Source of the DNA: Mycolicibacterium porcinum
Lineage (GTDB): Bacteria; Actinomycetota; Actinomycetes; Mycobacteriales; Mycobacteriaceae
Reading direction: 5' to 3'
DNA length: 64,000 bases
Assembly: GCA_001942045.1 (NCBI GenBank)
Contig: MSTD01000004.1
Coordinates: 45,507 to 109,506 of the forward strand
Part shown: one piece after another, positions 10,858-20,225 of the stretch
Layout: each line of letters opens with the position of its first letter
How positions within the stretch are numbered: the stretch's first letter is position 1
Notes under the pieces: generated by a model
What the model saw: only the letters and a program-made list of their open reading frames with translations
What the model was told of the DNA's origin: nothing
The model's database searches: none
Made by a program: the position numbers and the translations under genes

Positions 10858-11625
10858 CTAACCGTCACAATCCCCCACCGGCCTGCCGACCACCGGTCCG
10901 CCCTGTGGCCATCCGGCCGGCGAGTCCTCCCACGGTTCCTGCCGTCCGTACGGGGTGAGGTCGAGGAACGGGTAGCCCACCGCGGTGTGGTCGAGACCGC
11001 GGGCGAAGGCCGAATAGGTGTGGAAGACCTCGTCGCCGCGGCGCAGGAAGACGCTGGCTCCGGGCCAGTCACCCCGGAGGTCGTCGTCACTGAAACCGTC
11101 GGCGCGGAGCTCATCGGCGGACTTGTAGTTGTATTCGATCGGTGCACGGGCCGGGTCGAGTGTCACGTGGTAGTCGTAGGTGAAGTCACCGTCGCGCGAC
11201 GAGTACCACGGGAACGTCCAACCGTGCGCGTCCCGGTAGGCCGCGATGCTGGCGTACGGGGCCCGGGATACACAGGCGAACGTGACGTCCTTGCCGTGCA
11301 ACAACTCTCGGTCCTGTTGGGTGAAGGTCAGGTCGGCCGCGGCCGTGCAGCTCGGACAGCCCTGGTCGATCGCGTCGATCCACATGAAGTGGTGGATGTA
11401 GAGCTGGCTGCGTCCTTCGAACAGGTCGATCAACCGCACTTCACCGTTCGGTCCCTCGAACGTGTAGTCCTTCTCCACCTTCACCATCGGCAGCCGGCGT
11501 CGTTGGGCGTTGACCTCGTCGCGCAGGTGGGTCACCTCGCGTTCGGCGGCCAGCAGTTTCTTGCGCGCCTCGAGCCACTCGTCCCGGGTCACGACATCTG
11601 GGTAGGCATTGAGCGTCAGCGGCAT
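10858..11625 (-). CDS. DUF899 thioredoxin-fold family protein
   Basis: A 255-residue cytoplasmic protein of the DUF899 family. It opens with a basic coiled helix (WLEARKKLLAAEREVTHLRD), followed by a thioredoxin-like domain in which a peroxiredoxin/CxxC-like site reads DQGCPSCTAA near residue 95. The tail YTPYGRQEPWEDSP-type segment (as LDLTPYGRQEPWEDSP) is also typical. A redox role is suggested by the fold but not established. ATG at 11625 was chosen because AAGGAG lies 8 nt upstream, one of the strongest ribosome binding sites in the window. The longer frame upstream shows no conservation. Confidence 0.9.
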   Translation of the reverse strand: MPLTLNAYPDVVTRDEWLEARKKLLAAEREVTHLRDEVNAQRRRLPMVKVEKDYTFEGPNGEVRLIDLFEGRSQLYIHHFMWIDAIDQGCPSCTAAADLTFTQQDRELLHGKDVTFACVSRAPYASIAAYRDAHGWTFPWYSSRDGDFTYDYHVTLDPARAPIEYNYKSADELRADGFSDDDLRGDWPGASVFLRRGDEVFHTYSAFARGLDHTAVGYPFLDLTPYGRQEPWEDSPAGWPQGGPVVGRPVGDCDG

Positions 11626-11705
11626 CGAATCACTCCTTGAATTGGTCCTATACGAGTGAGACTCACACCGCCGCTGAAACTCATCGCGCACGAGTGTGCG
11701 CAGTG

Positions 11706-13100
11706 CTAGCGACCCCGGCGACCCGCTCGGAATGAGGCCACCGCTCCGAGCGCGGCGAGCACCGCGAACACGGCGAACAGCCAGCACGCCGCGGCCGCAT
11801 CGCCGGTATCGCGAAGGTTGACGACGACGCCGGCCATACCCGCGCCGAACGCGCCGCAGATCAGTTGCACGGTGTTGATGGCGGCCGCCGCGGCTGGCCC
11901 CTCAGCCGGATCGTCGACGCTGCTCATCGCCCAAGCGGAGAGGTGGGGCCAGGCGATGCCGATCCCGGCGCCGGTAACCGCGAGCGCCACCGCCCACATC
12001 ACCACCTGCCACGGCGCCATCCCGTCCCGGATCAACACCGCCCCTAAGGCCAGCCCGGCCGCCATCACGAGCGGCGCGAGCGCCACCGTGCGCACGATCG
12101 TCCGCCGGTTCTGCAGGGAGGCGCTGACGATCTCCCCCGCGGTCCAGCCGACCGACAACACCGCGGCGAAGAACCCGGCCATCACCGGTGTCAGGTGTGC
12201 CAGCCGTTGACCGAACAGCGGCACGTACATGTCGACCATGGTGGCGGCCATCAGCACGCCCAGGCTCAGGTAGATCCACTTGAGCGGACCCGCGCCGAAG
12301 GTGCTGGGCGGCAATACCGAAGCCCGGGCGCGACGGTCGATGAACACGAATCCGGCCACGAGTACCGCTCCGACGCCGAGCAGTGCGGCGGTGGCCCGCC
12401 AATCGTGCGGGATGCCGGCCACGCTGACCGCCATGGCCGCCGTGCCCAGCACCGCCAGTGACCGCACCGGAATGCCCGGGGCCGGAGTCGATGTCGCGCC
12501 TTTGCGGCCGGGCAGCGCAACCGGCACCAGCGCGGCCATCGCGCCGGTCAGCACCACCAGCACACCGAAGGCCCACCGCCAGTGCCCGAACTGTGCGAAC
12601 AGCCCGCCCGACGCCGGGCCGATCACTGTGCCGACGCCCCACATGGCCGATACCAGCGCAGAAGCCTTGGTCCACAACCTATTCGGAAGCGCGGTGTTGA
12701 TCACGGCGTACCCCAGGCCGGCCAGCAGCCCGCCGGCGAAACCCTGCACGGTGCGCCCGGCGAGCAGGACCTCCATGTTCGGGGCCAGCGCGCAGCCGAG
12801 GCTCCCCGCGCCGAATACCGTGAGCCCCAACAGATATGCCTGTCGCGGCCCCAATCGCATGAGCATCGAGTGAACCGTGGTGGCCGCGATCACCGAAGCG
12901 ACCAGGTACACCGTCGTCACCCAGGCGTAGAACCGCTGGCCGCCGATGTCGGCCACCGCATCGGGAAGCAGGCTGATGGTCAGGAACTCATTGGTGGCGT
13001 ACAACAGCACGCCACCGGCCAGCACGGTGGAGGCGCCCAGATGCCGGCCACCCAGCAATTGCCGCCAGGTCCCGGTATCGGGCGTCACGGTATCGGTCAC
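11706..13100 (-). CDS. MFS drug-efflux transporter (Rv1634-like)
   Basis: A 464-residue multi-helix transporter of the DHA2-type major facilitator superfamily. About 12–14 hydrophobic segments span residues 25–455. The motif after helix 2 is present as MLMRLGPRQAYLLG, and VQGFAGGLLAGLGYAVI resembles motif B/C of proton antiporters. Such proteins export hydrophobic drugs using the proton gradient, and M. tuberculosis Rv1634 has been linked to fluoroquinolone efflux. The start GTG at 13100 has TAGCGT 7 nt upstream with TTGACC about 19 nt before that, a good leaderless promoter. It lies directly downstream of uvrB but has its own promoter. Confidence 0.92.
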   Translation of the reverse strand: MTDTVTPDTGTWRQLLGGRHLGASTVLAGGVLLYATNEFLTISLLPDAVADIGGQRFYAWVTTVYLVASVIAATTVHSMLMRLGPRQAYLLGLTVFGAGSLGCALAPNMEVLLAGRTVQGFAGGLLAGLGYAVINTALPNRLWTKASALVSAMWGVGTVIGPASGGLFAQFGHWRWAFGVLVVLTGAMAALVPVALPGRKGATSTPAPGIPVRSLAVLGTAAMAVSVAGIPHDWRATAALLGVGAVLVAGFVFIDRRARASVLPPSTFGAGPLKWIYLSLGVLMAATMVDMYVPLFGQRLAHLTPVMAGFFAAVLSVGWTAGEIVSASLQNRRTIVRTVALAPLVMAAGLALGAVLIRDGMAPWQVVMWAVALAVTGAGIGIAWPHLSAWAMSSVDDPAEGPAAAAAINTVQLICGAFGAGMAGVVVNLRDTGDAAAACWLFAVFAVLAALGAVASFRAGRRGR

Positions 13101-13145
13101 GTCGACGACGCTAGAAGCTGAACCGCTGTTGAGGTCAACACCGGC

Positions 13146-15317
13146 TTACTTCAGGCCGGCCGCGTCCATCCCGCGCAACTCCTTCTTCAGATCCTGGATC
13201 TCGTCGCGGATGCGTGCCGCCAGCTCGAACTGCAGATCGCGGGCCGCGGCCATCATCTGCTCGGTCAGATCCTTGATGAGATCCGCCAATTCGGCGCGCG
13301 GCATGTTCGTGGTGTCGCGGCCCTCGACGATGCCGGCACTGACCGCACGCCCCGGCTCGCCCTGAGCGCGCCTGCCGCGCGACGCGTTGCGCCCCGACCC
13401 GCCGACCTCGACCGATTCGGTGTCGTCGGCCTCGCGATACACCTGGTCGAGAATGTCGGCGATCTTCTTGCGCAGCGGCTGCGGGTCGATGCCGTTGGCC
13501 TCGTTGTAGGCGATCTGCTTGGCCCGGCGACGTTCGGTCTCGTCGATGGCCTCACGCATCGAATCGGTGATCTTGTCGGCGTACATGTGCACTTCACCGG
13601 AGACGTTGCGGGCCGCGCGCCCGATGGTCTGGATCAGGCTGCGCGTCGAGCGCAGGAAGCCCTCCTTGTCGGCGTCGAGGATCGCGACCAGCGACACCTC
13701 CGGAAGGTCCAGACCCTCACGCAACAGGTTGATACCGACCAGCACGTCGTATTCGCCGAGGCGCAGCTGCCGCAGCAACTCGACCCGTCGCAGCGTGTCG
13801 ACCTCCGAATGCAGGTACCGCACCTTGATACCGAGTTCGAGCAGATAGTCGGTGAGGTCCTCGGCCATCTTCTTGGTCAGCGTCGTCACCAACACGCGCT
13901 CGTCGCGCTCGGTGCGGGCCCGGATCTCGCCGATCAGATCGTCGATCTGGCCCTTCGTCGGCTTGACCACCACCTTCGGATCGACCAGACCGGTCGGGCG
14001 AATGACCTGTTCGACGAACTCGCCGCCGGCCTGACTGATCTCGTAGGCGCCCGGGGTTGCCGACAGATACACCGTCTGCCCGATCCGGTCGGCGAACTCC
14101 TCCCAGGTCAGCGGCCGGTTGTCGACGGCCGAGGGCAGCCGGAAGCCGAAATCCACCAAGTTGCGCTTGCGGGACATGTCGCCCTCGTACATGCCGCCGA
14201 TCTGGGGCACCGTGACGTGGGATTCGTCGATGACGAGCAGGAAATCCTCGGGGAAATAGTCCAGCAGCGTCGCGGGCGCCGAACCGGCCGGCCGGCCGTC
14301 GATGTGGCGCGAGTAGTTCTCGATGCCCGAGCAGAAGCCGACTTGCTTCATCATCTCGACGTCGTAGTTGGTGCGCATCCGAAGCCGCTGGGCCTCCAGC
14401 AGTTTGCCCTGCCCCTCGAGCTCGGCGAGCCGCGCCTCCAACTCCTGCTCGATGGTGGAGATCGCGTGCGCCATCCGCTCCGGGCCTGCCACATAGTGGG
14501 TGGCCGGGAAGATCCGCAACGAGTCGACCTGGCGGACGATGTCGCCGGTCAGCGGGTGCAGGTAGTACAGCGCCTCGATCTCGTCACCGAAGAACTCGAT
14601 GCGCACCGCGAGCTCCTCGTAGGACGGGATGATCTCGACGGTGTCCCCGCGCACCCGGAACGTGCCGCGGGTGAACGCCATGTCGTTGCGGTTGTACTGC
14701 ACGTCCACCAGCAGCCGCAGCAGCCCGTCGCGCGGCACCTCCTGGCCGACCTCCAGCTCCACCGAGCGGTCCAGGTAGGACTGCGGGGTGCCGAGGCCGT
14801 AGATGCACGACACCGAGGCCACCACGACCACGTCGCGCCGGGACAGCAGGCTGGAGGTCGCCGAGTGCCGCAACCGCTCGACATCGTCGTTGATCGAGCT
14901 GTCCTTCTCGATGTAGGTGTCGGTCTGGGCGATGTACGCCTCGGGCTGGTAGTAGTCGTAGTACGAGACGAAGTACTCAACGGCGTTGTGCGGCAACATC
15001 TCCCGCAACTCGTTGGCCAACTGGGCGGCCAGCGTCTTGTTCGGCGCCATCACCAGGGTGGGCCGCTGCAGCCGTTCGATCAGCCACGCGGTGGTGGCCG
15101 ACTTGCCGGTACCGGTGGCGCCGAGCAGGACCACGTCACGCTCGCCGGCCTTGATCCGGCGTTCCAGCTCGTCGATGGCGGCCGGCTGGTCACCGGCCGG
15201 GTCGTACTCACTGACCACCTCGAACCGGGCGCCGGTCCGCACCAGGCCGGCTACGGCATCGGCAGCCGGTCGGTACTCCGAATGCGCGAGCACAGGATGT
15301 TCGGTCGCGAAGGCCAT
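13146..15317 (-). CDS. uvrB: Excinuclease ABC subunit B (UvrB)
   Basis: A 723-residue UvrB, the helicase-like damage-verification subunit that receives DNA from UvrA and recruits UvrC. Walker A is GATGTGKS at 66–73. The beta-hairpin [11 protein letters not shown] near 122–132 wedges between strands. DESH is the DEAD-box-like Walker B motif, QTIGRAARN is helicase motif VI, and the last 40 residues form the UVR domain that contacts UvrC. ATG at 15317 was chosen because TAGGCT lies 7 nt upstream (leaderless pattern). A longer upstream frame contains no further conserved sequence. It is about 25 residues longer at the N-terminus than I recall for M. tuberculosis. Confidence 0.98.
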   Translation of the reverse strand: MAFATEHPVLAHSEYRPAADAVAGLVRTGARFEVVSEYDPAGDQPAAIDELERRIKAGERDVVLLGATGTGKSATTAWLIERLQRPTLVMAPNKTLAAQLANELREMLPHNAVEYFVSYYDYYQPEAYIAQTDTYIEKDSSINDDVERLRHSATSSLLSRRDVVVVASVSCIYGLGTPQSYLDRSVELEVGQEVPRDGLLRLLVDVQYNRNDMAFTRGTFRVRGDTVEIIPSYEELAVRIEFFGDEIEALYYLHPLTGDIVRQVDSLRIFPATHYVAGPERMAHAISTIEQELEARLAELEGQGKLLEAQRLRMRTNYDVEMMKQVGFCSGIENYSRHIDGRPAGSAPATLLDYFPEDFLLVIDESHVTVPQIGGMYEGDMSRKRNLVDFGFRLPSAVDNRPLTWEEFADRIGQTVYLSATPGAYEISQAGGEFVEQVIRPTGLVDPKVVVKPTKGQIDDLIGEIRARTERDERVLVTTLTKKMAEDLTDYLLELGIKVRYLHSEVDTLRRVELLRQLRLGEYDVLVGINLLREGLDLPEVSLVAILDADKEGFLRSTRSLIQTIGRAARNVSGEVHMYADKITDSMREAIDETERRRAKQIAYNEANGIDPQPLRKKIADILDQVYREADDTESVEVGGSGRNASRGRRAQGEPGRAVSAGIVEGRDTTNMPRAELADLIKDLTEQMMAAARDLQFELAARIRDEIQDLKKELRGMDAAGLK

Positions 15318-15417
15318 GCTCACCAGCCTAGAACTGCGGACCGACAACTTCCGCCTGCGTTCGCTGCGCGCGTAGGCTTGGCCCATCCACCCGCCCAAGC
15401 ACGAGACATTCGACCTG

Positions 15418-15891
15418 GTGGCCCGCACGAACACCGACCCAAAAGGCATCGTGCGGGCCGTCGACGTCTACACCGTCGAGCCCTGGGGCCTCTACATGGC
15501 CCGGCCGACGCCCGGCCGGGCCCAGTTCCACTACCTGGAGTCTTGGCTGCTGCCGTCCCTCGGGCTGCGGGCCAGCGTGTTCCATTTCAACCCCGGGCAC
15601 GAGCGGGACCAGGACTTCTACCTCGACATCGGCAGCTACACCGCGGGTCCGACCGCCTGGCATTCCGAGGACCACTACCTGGACCTGGTGATCCGCACCG
15701 GACGCGGCGTCGAACTGTGCGACGTCGACGAGCTGCTCACCGCGGTGCGGCACGGTCTGCTCAGCCCGGAGGTCGGCGAGCAGGCGGTGCAAACCGCGGC
15801 AGGCGCGATCGAGGGCCTGGCGAGCTGCGGCTATCAGCTTGATCAATGGTTGTCCGGCAACGGAATGGCCCTCACGTGGAGAGACGCGTAA
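15418..15891 (+). CDS. DUF402 family protein (Rv1632c-like)
   Basis: A 157-residue protein of the DUF402/FomD-like family, small beta-barrel proteins that bind metal and nucleotides. FomD hydrolyses cytidylyl diesters and Ntdp hydrolyses nucleoside diphosphates. The conserved acidic segment [13 protein letters not shown] and the following DVDEL fit the metal site. The first standard start is GTG at 15418. The frame remains open upstream to a TAG, encoding [11 protein letters not shown], and a TAGGCT hexamer sits 6 nt before the ATC codon that begins this segment, so the true start may be the rare codon ATC at 15385. It diverges from uvrB. Confidence 0.85.
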   Translation: MARTNTDPKGIVRAVDVYTVEPWGLYMARPTPGRAQFHYLESWLLPSLGLRASVFHFNPGHERDQDFYLDIGSYTAGPTAWHSEDHYLDLVIRTGRGVELCDVDELLTAVRHGLLSPEVGEQAVQTAAGAIEGLASCGYQLDQWLSGNGMALTWRDA

Positions 15892-15902
15892 GGTCGGGAT
15901 TC

Positions 15903-16478
15903 ATGAGTTCAGCTAAGTACGCCTGGGGAGTCCTCCCCGCGCTGGCAGGACTGCTCTCCGGCGCACTGTTGATTCCCGCTGCGGCACACGCCGACCCCGA
16001 GGCACCGCCTCAGGTCGAGCCGCTGCCCGACCAGCAGCTCCACAACGTCACCTACCGTGCACGGATCGACGGCGTGTCGCGCAACGCGACCATCGCCTAC
16101 AAGATCGACGACCAGAACATCAACACCGCCGACCCGTCGATGCTGCCGGGCCGGATCTTCGAAGCCACCGGTGTGGTGTCGAATCCGCAGACCGCCGGCA
16201 TGGCAGTGCGCATCGATTGGCCGTACTCGGCGAACCTGCACTGCGAGATTCTGGTGGACGACCAGATCGTCGCCCAGGCCGACACCTTCGTCGGCCCCCG
16301 GCTCACCCGGCCGAAGGACGATCCGAACTACGGCAGCCTGCCCTGCGGCGCACCGTTGAACAACTCGGTGCCGGCCACCATCCCCGACACCGTTCCGCCC
16401 GCAACGGATGCCGCGCCGCCGGCGCCCGTCGATTCCGCGGTCCCGGCACCCGTCGAACCCGCGCCGCCGGTCGCCTAG
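15903..16478 (+). CDS. Secreted proline-rich protein of unknown function
   Basis: A 191-residue exported protein. Residues 1–30 form a Sec signal peptide with a hydrophobic core and an AHA-DP cleavage site. The mature domain (about 31–150) has two or three cysteines (HCEI, LPCGA) that could form a disulfide. Residues 150–191 are a low-complexity Pro/Ala/Val tail, a common feature of mycobacterial wall-associated proteins. The ATG at 15903 begins the signal peptide, 11 nt after the DUF402 stop, so the two may share a transcript. No enzyme motif was seen. Confidence 0.85.
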   Translation: MSSAKYAWGVLPALAGLLSGALLIPAAAHADPEAPPQVEPLPDQQLHNVTYRARIDGVSRNATIAYKIDDQNINTADPSMLPGRIFEATGVVSNPQTAGMAVRIDWPYSANLHCEILVDDQIVAQADTFVGPRLTRPKDDPNYGSLPCGAPLNNSVPATIPDTVPPATDAAPPAPVDSAVPAPVEPAPPVA

Positions 16479-16480
16479 GC

Positions 16481-17215
16481 TCAGCGCTTCAGCCAGGACT
16501 CGACCGTGTGCCGGGTGTCGTTGATGTGGGCCGCCATCTGCGCGGCGGCCAACTCGGGATCACGGTTCTCGATCGCTTCGAGGATCGCCTCGTGGTAGTC
16601 GTTGGCGTTGGGTTCCAGACGTCCGAAGATCGCTCCGACCGGTAGCCACATCCGCCGGCGGGCGTCGGCCACCGCCTCCAGCAGCCGGTCATTCTGCGAA
16701 GCCTGGGCGATGCCGAGGTGAAACGCCGAGTCCAGTGTCTGGAAGTCGGTGGTGTGCCGGGCCGACGGCTCGTCCATCCCGACCTGCAGTGCGGACTCCA
16801 TGCCTTTGAGCAACTTGCGCAGCTCGGTCACATCGGTGGCCCGGCGGCGTTCGGCAGCCAGCCGGGTGGCTCCGGTCTCGACGATGACGCGGTAGTCGAA
16901 CGCGTCGCGGACCTCACGTTTGTTGCGGCGCAGCTCCCGGCGCATCTCGGCCGGGTCGTACTGCGGCGCCTGGACGGTGAACCCACCGCCGCGGCCCCGC
17001 CGCACCGTGATCAGGCCCTCCTTCTCGAGGACGGCCACGGCCGCGCGCACCGTCGTGCGCGAGACGTCGAGCATGTCCGAGAGCTCGCGTTCGGTGGGCA
17101 GCCGATCACCGGGCCGGAACTGACCGAGTTCCAACGCGCGCCGCATCTGGTCCACGACCAGTTCGTGGGCCGCGATCTGACGAACCGGAACCAACGCCGT
17201 TTTGGCTGGTGACAA
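16481..17215 (-). CDS. FadR-subfamily GntR transcriptional regulator
   Basis: A 244-residue regulator. An N-terminal winged helix (residues 12–80) contains GDRLPTERELSDMLDVSRTTVRAAVAVLE, the GntR recognition helix. The C-terminal all-helical FCD domain (about 100–235) carries the metal- and ligand-binding residues typical of FadR-type proteins, which sense carboxylic acids. The start is TTG at 17215. A perfect palindrome 57 nt upstream (17272–17294) is the likely operator. It converges on the secreted-protein gene and is followed by no obvious target operon, so besides itself its regulon is unknown. Confidence 0.92.
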   Translation of the reverse strand: MSPAKTALVPVRQIAAHELVVDQMRRALELGQFRPGDRLPTERELSDMLDVSRTTVRAAVAVLEKEGLITVRRGRGGGFTVQAPQYDPAEMRRELRRNKREVRDAFDYRVIVETGATRLAAERRRATDVTELRKLLKGMESALQVGMDEPSARHTTDFQTLDSAFHLGIAQASQNDRLLEAVADARRRMWLPVGAIFGRLEPNANDYHEAILEAIENRDPELAAAQMAAHINDTRHTVESWLKR

Positions 17216-17271
17216 TGCGCCCCCCTTCGGACGCTTCGAACGCTACCGCACGGCGTGCGAGCGGCCCAGAC

Positions 17272-17294
17272 ATCTGACCGCTGGACGGTCAGAT
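17272..17294. promoter_or_regulatory. Palindromic operator upstream of the FadR-like regulator
   Basis: Perfect 9-bp arms, ATCTGACCG and CGGTCAGAT, are separated by CTGGA. The core CTGACCG/CGGTCAG resembles the TGGTC/GACCA half-sites bound by FadR-type GntR proteins. The site lies between the coaE stop and the regulator's start, where autorepression would be expected. Confidence 0.7.
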
Positions 17295-17319
17295 ACGAAA
17301 CCCGGTGCGGCTCAGAGCT

Positions 17320-18483
17320 CTAGGGCTGCCAATCGGTCGCTTCCGCCCACTTCTGGGCGCGCTGGTAGGCATCCAGGAACCACGGCTCCTTGGCCATGAC
17401 GTAGTCCGGTGTGGCCATCGCGGCCCGCTTGGCGGCCAGATAATCGGCCTGCACGCCCGGGTTGGCCCGCAGCCAGTCGACGAACATCAGCGCGAACCGC
17501 TGATTGGGCCGGCCGTCCACCCTGACGTGCACGTTGGTCGGCCGGCCCGGGTCCGCCGAGGCGTGGAAACGCTTGTGCCACAACGCCGGATCGTCGTCAT
17601 GCGGAGTGTCGGTGGTGATCTCCGGCACCACCGGATAACCGGCCGTCAACAACGCATCGGCGAGTTCGTCGGCGACCGCCAGGGACGCGACGGTCACCTG
17701 CACGTCGATGACGTCCTTGGCATCCATGCCGGGCACGGCGGTCGAACCGATGTGGTCGATGCGCACCGCGCGATGTCCGCACGCGGTGTTCAGCCGGGCC
17801 AGGATCCGTCGGGCCTGATCCGGCCACGTCGGGTCATACGGCACCACGACGGGTTCACGGTGGGCCGGCTGCCGGATCTGCAGGTTGTGCGCGAACGGCA
17901 GAATCCGCTCATGCCAGAGGGCCCGGGCCTGTTCCACGACAGCGCCGGGACTGCCCGAATTGTCCAGCCACACATCGGCGACGGCGCGGCGCTGCTCCTC
18001 GGTAGCCTGCGCGGCAATCCGGGCCCGAGCGTCCTCCTCGGTGAATCCGCGGTACTCGATGAGCCGCTTGACGCGGATTTCCGGGTCGGCGTTGACCACG
18101 ATGACCAACGGGAACATCGGCGCCATCTGAGATTCCACCAACAGCGGGATGTCCTCGACGATCACCGCATCGTCGTGGGCCGCCGCGATGAGCTCCGACC
18201 GCCGGTGCGCCACCAGCGGATGCACGATGCCGTTCAAGGTGGCGCGCTTCTCGTCATCGCTGAAGGCGACGGCGGCCAGTGCGGGCCGGTTCAGCGCCCC
18301 CTCGGGCAGCAGGATCCCGTCGCCGAACGCCTCGACCAGCTTCGCCAGCCCCTCGGTTCCGGGTTCGACCACCTCACGTGCGATGACGTCGCCGTCGACG
18401 ACGATGGCGCCGAGATCGCTGAATGTGGCCGACACTGTTGACTTCCCGGCGCCGATACCGCCGGTTAACCCGATGCGAAGCAC
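17320..18483 (-). CDS. coaE: Dephospho-CoA kinase fused to a GrpB/UPF0157 domain
   Basis: A 387-residue two-domain protein. Residues 1–200 are dephospho-CoA kinase, the last step of coenzyme A synthesis, with P-loop GGIGAGKST at 8–16, the DGDVIAREV substrate motif and the EYRGFTEEDARARI lid region. Residues about 210–387 form a GrpB/UPF0157 domain of the nucleotidyltransferase fold, recognisable by VPYDPTWP, DHIGSTAVPGMDAKDVIDVQ and the NQRFALMFVDWLR segment. This fusion is standard in mycobacteria, where the C-terminal half is needed for folding or regulation of the kinase. It follows rpsA in the same direction after a terminator hairpin. Confidence 0.96.
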   Translation of the reverse strand: MLRIGLTGGIGAGKSTVSATFSDLGAIVVDGDVIAREVVEPGTEGLAKLVEAFGDGILLPEGALNRPALAAVAFSDDEKRATLNGIVHPLVAHRRSELIAAAHDDAVIVEDIPLLVESQMAPMFPLVIVVNADPEIRVKRLIEYRGFTEEDARARIAAQATEEQRRAVADVWLDNSGSPGAVVEQARALWHERILPFAHNLQIRQPAHREPVVVPYDPTWPDQARRILARLNTACGHRAVRIDHIGSTAVPGMDAKDVIDVQVTVASLAVADELADALLTAGYPVVPEITTDTPHDDDPALWHKRFHASADPGRPTNVHVRVDGRPNQRFALMFVDWLRANPGVQADYLAAKRAAMATPDYVMAKEPWFLDAYQRAQKWAEATDWQP

Positions 18484-18512
18484 GCCCCACAGTCTGACAG
18501 GCCCCCGGAACG

Positions 18513-18547
18513 ACGAACGCCCCGACCCAAAGGGCCGGGGCGTTCGT
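18513..18547 (-). terminator. Terminator hairpin between rpsA and coaE
   Basis: A 12-bp perfect stem (ACGAACGCCCCG at 18513–18524 with its complement at 18536–18547) encloses an 11-nt loop that can itself pair partly (CCC/GGG). It starts 12 nt after the rpsA stop. On the minus strand CGTTCC follows, with only a weak T-rich tail. Confidence 0.75.
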
Positions 18548-18558
18548 TGCCGTACTAC

Positions 18559-19998
18559 TTAGGCGTTGCCTGCGAGCTTCTCCCGCAGAGCGGCGAGCTG
18601 TGCGTCGCTGGCCAGCGTGCCACCGGTGGATTCCTCCGACCGCGAGGATCCGTTGGACACCGGACGGGCAGCTTCCTCGGCCTCGGCCGCGGCGAACTTC
18701 TCCATCTGGGCGGTGTGCATCTTGTGCCGGCGCTCGGCCTCGGCGTAGCGAGCCTCCCACTCCTCCCGCTGCTTGTCGAAGCCTTCGAGCCATTCGTTGG
18801 TCTCGGCGTCGAAGCCCTCGGGGAAGATGTAGTTGCCCTGCTCGTCGTAGCTGTCGGCCATGCCGTACTTCGACGGGTCGAACTCTTCGGTGTAGTCCTC
18901 GTTGGCCTGCTTGAGGCTCAGCGAGATCCGGCGACGCTCCAGGTCGATGTCGATGACCTTGACCATCGCGTCGTCGCCGACCTGAACCACCTGGTCCGGG
19001 ACCTCGACGTGGCGCTCGGACAGCTCCGAGATGTGCACCAGGCCCTCGATGCCCTCCTCGACGCGGACGAACGCGCCGAACGGCACCAGCTTGGTGACCT
19101 TGCCCGGCACGATCTGGCCGATCGCGTGGGTGCGGGCGAAGTGACGCCACGGATCTTCCTGAGTCGCCTTGAGTGACAGCGAAACCCGCTCGCGATCCAT
19201 GTCGACGTCGAGCACCTCGACGGTGACCTCGTCGCCCACCTGAACCACCTCGGACGGGTGATCGATGTGCTTCCAGGACAGCTCGGAGACGTGCACCAGG
19301 CCGTCGACACCGCCGAGATCGACGAAGGCGCCGAAGTTGACGATCGAGGAGACGACACCCTTGCGGATGGCGCCCTTCTGCAGCTGGTTGAGGAACTCGC
19401 TGCGCACCTCGGACTGGGTCTGCTCCAGCCAGGCGCGGCGGCTCAGCACCACGTTGTTGCGGTTCTTGTCCAGCTCGATGATCTTGGCCTCGATCTCCTT
19501 GCCGATGTACGGCTGCAGATCGCGGACACGACGCATCTCGACCAGGGAGGCGGGCAGGAAGCCGCGCAGGCCGATGTCGAGGATCAGGCCGCCCTTGACG
19601 ACCTCGATGACGGTGCCCTTGACGGCCTCGTCCTTCTCCTTGAGCTCCTCGATGGTGCCCCAGGCACGCTCGTACTGTGCGCGCTTCTTGGACAGGATCA
19701 GGCGGCCTTCTTTGTCCTCCTTGGTGAGAACGAGGGCCTCGACCTCATCGCCCACGGAAACGACCTCGTTGGGGTCGACGTCGTGCTTGATGGAAAGTTC
19801 GCGCGAAGGAATGACACCTTCGGTCTTGTAGCCGATGTCGAGCAGGACCTCATCGCGGTCCACCTTGACGATGGTCCCTTCGACGATGTCGCCATCGTTG
19901 AAGTATTTGATGGTCTTGTCGATGGCGGCGAGGAAATCCTCCGCGGAGCCGATGTCGTTGACGGCTACTTGCGGGGACGTGACGGAGGGACTTGGCAT
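18559..19998 (-). CDS. rpsA: 30S ribosomal protein S1
   Basis: A 479-residue S1 protein with four tandem S1 RNA-binding domains (about 35–105, 120–190, 207–277, 292–363), each with the G-x-V/I-x-F-G-A-F-V type strands such as VVSSIVNFGAFVDLGG and VTKLVPFGAFVRVEEG. An acidic C-terminal tail follows (about 370–479). S1 unfolds and delivers mRNA to the 30S subunit. Mycobacteria use it together with many leaderless mRNAs, and its tail has been discussed in connection with trans-translation and pyrazinamide. ATG at 19998 has GGAGCA upstream at about 9 nt. The 228-bp divergent region to the PrsW-like gene holds its promoter. Confidence 0.97.
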   Translation of the reverse strand: MPSPSVTSPQVAVNDIGSAEDFLAAIDKTIKYFNDGDIVEGTIVKVDRDEVLLDIGYKTEGVIPSRELSIKHDVDPNEVVSVGDEVEALVLTKEDKEGRLILSKKRAQYERAWGTIEELKEKDEAVKGTVIEVVKGGLILDIGLRGFLPASLVEMRRVRDLQPYIGKEIEAKIIELDKNRNNVVLSRRAWLEQTQSEVRSEFLNQLQKGAIRKGVVSSIVNFGAFVDLGGVDGLVHVSELSWKHIDHPSEVVQVGDEVTVEVLDVDMDRERVSLSLKATQEDPWRHFARTHAIGQIVPGKVTKLVPFGAFVRVEEGIEGLVHISELSERHVEVPDQVVQVGDDAMVKVIDIDLERRRISLSLKQANEDYTEEFDPSKYGMADSYDEQGNYIFPEGFDAETNEWLEGFDKQREEWEARYAEAERRHKMHTAQMEKFAAAEAEEAARPVSNGSSRSEESTGGTLASDAQLAALREKLAGNA

Positions 19999-20225
19999 GT
20001 GGTGGGTTGCTCCGGACAGGTTTAATCGTAGGGACAGTTGTATTGCTTTTATTGCGGTAGTGCCGATCCATGACGCGTCGAGCTGCGTACACAGATACGT
20101 AACGAGGGTACTCGACCAGGCACACGCAGGACAAACCGCCCCCTTAGCGGGGGTGGCCCGGGCTTGCCCGGCCGTCGTCGGATTTTGTGCCCGGAATCGA
20201 GCGCGCCCGCGGCTACGCTCTGCAG

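Noticed and set aside
13587..15842. 751-codon plus-strand open frame
   Set aside because: Antisense to uvrB and overlapping the DUF402 gene in another frame; no domain seen.
20130..20165. CCCCC/GGGGG hairpin between rpsA and the PrsW-like gene
   Set aside because: It sits in a divergent promoter region where no transcript should end; the pairing is short and GC-rich enough to be chance.
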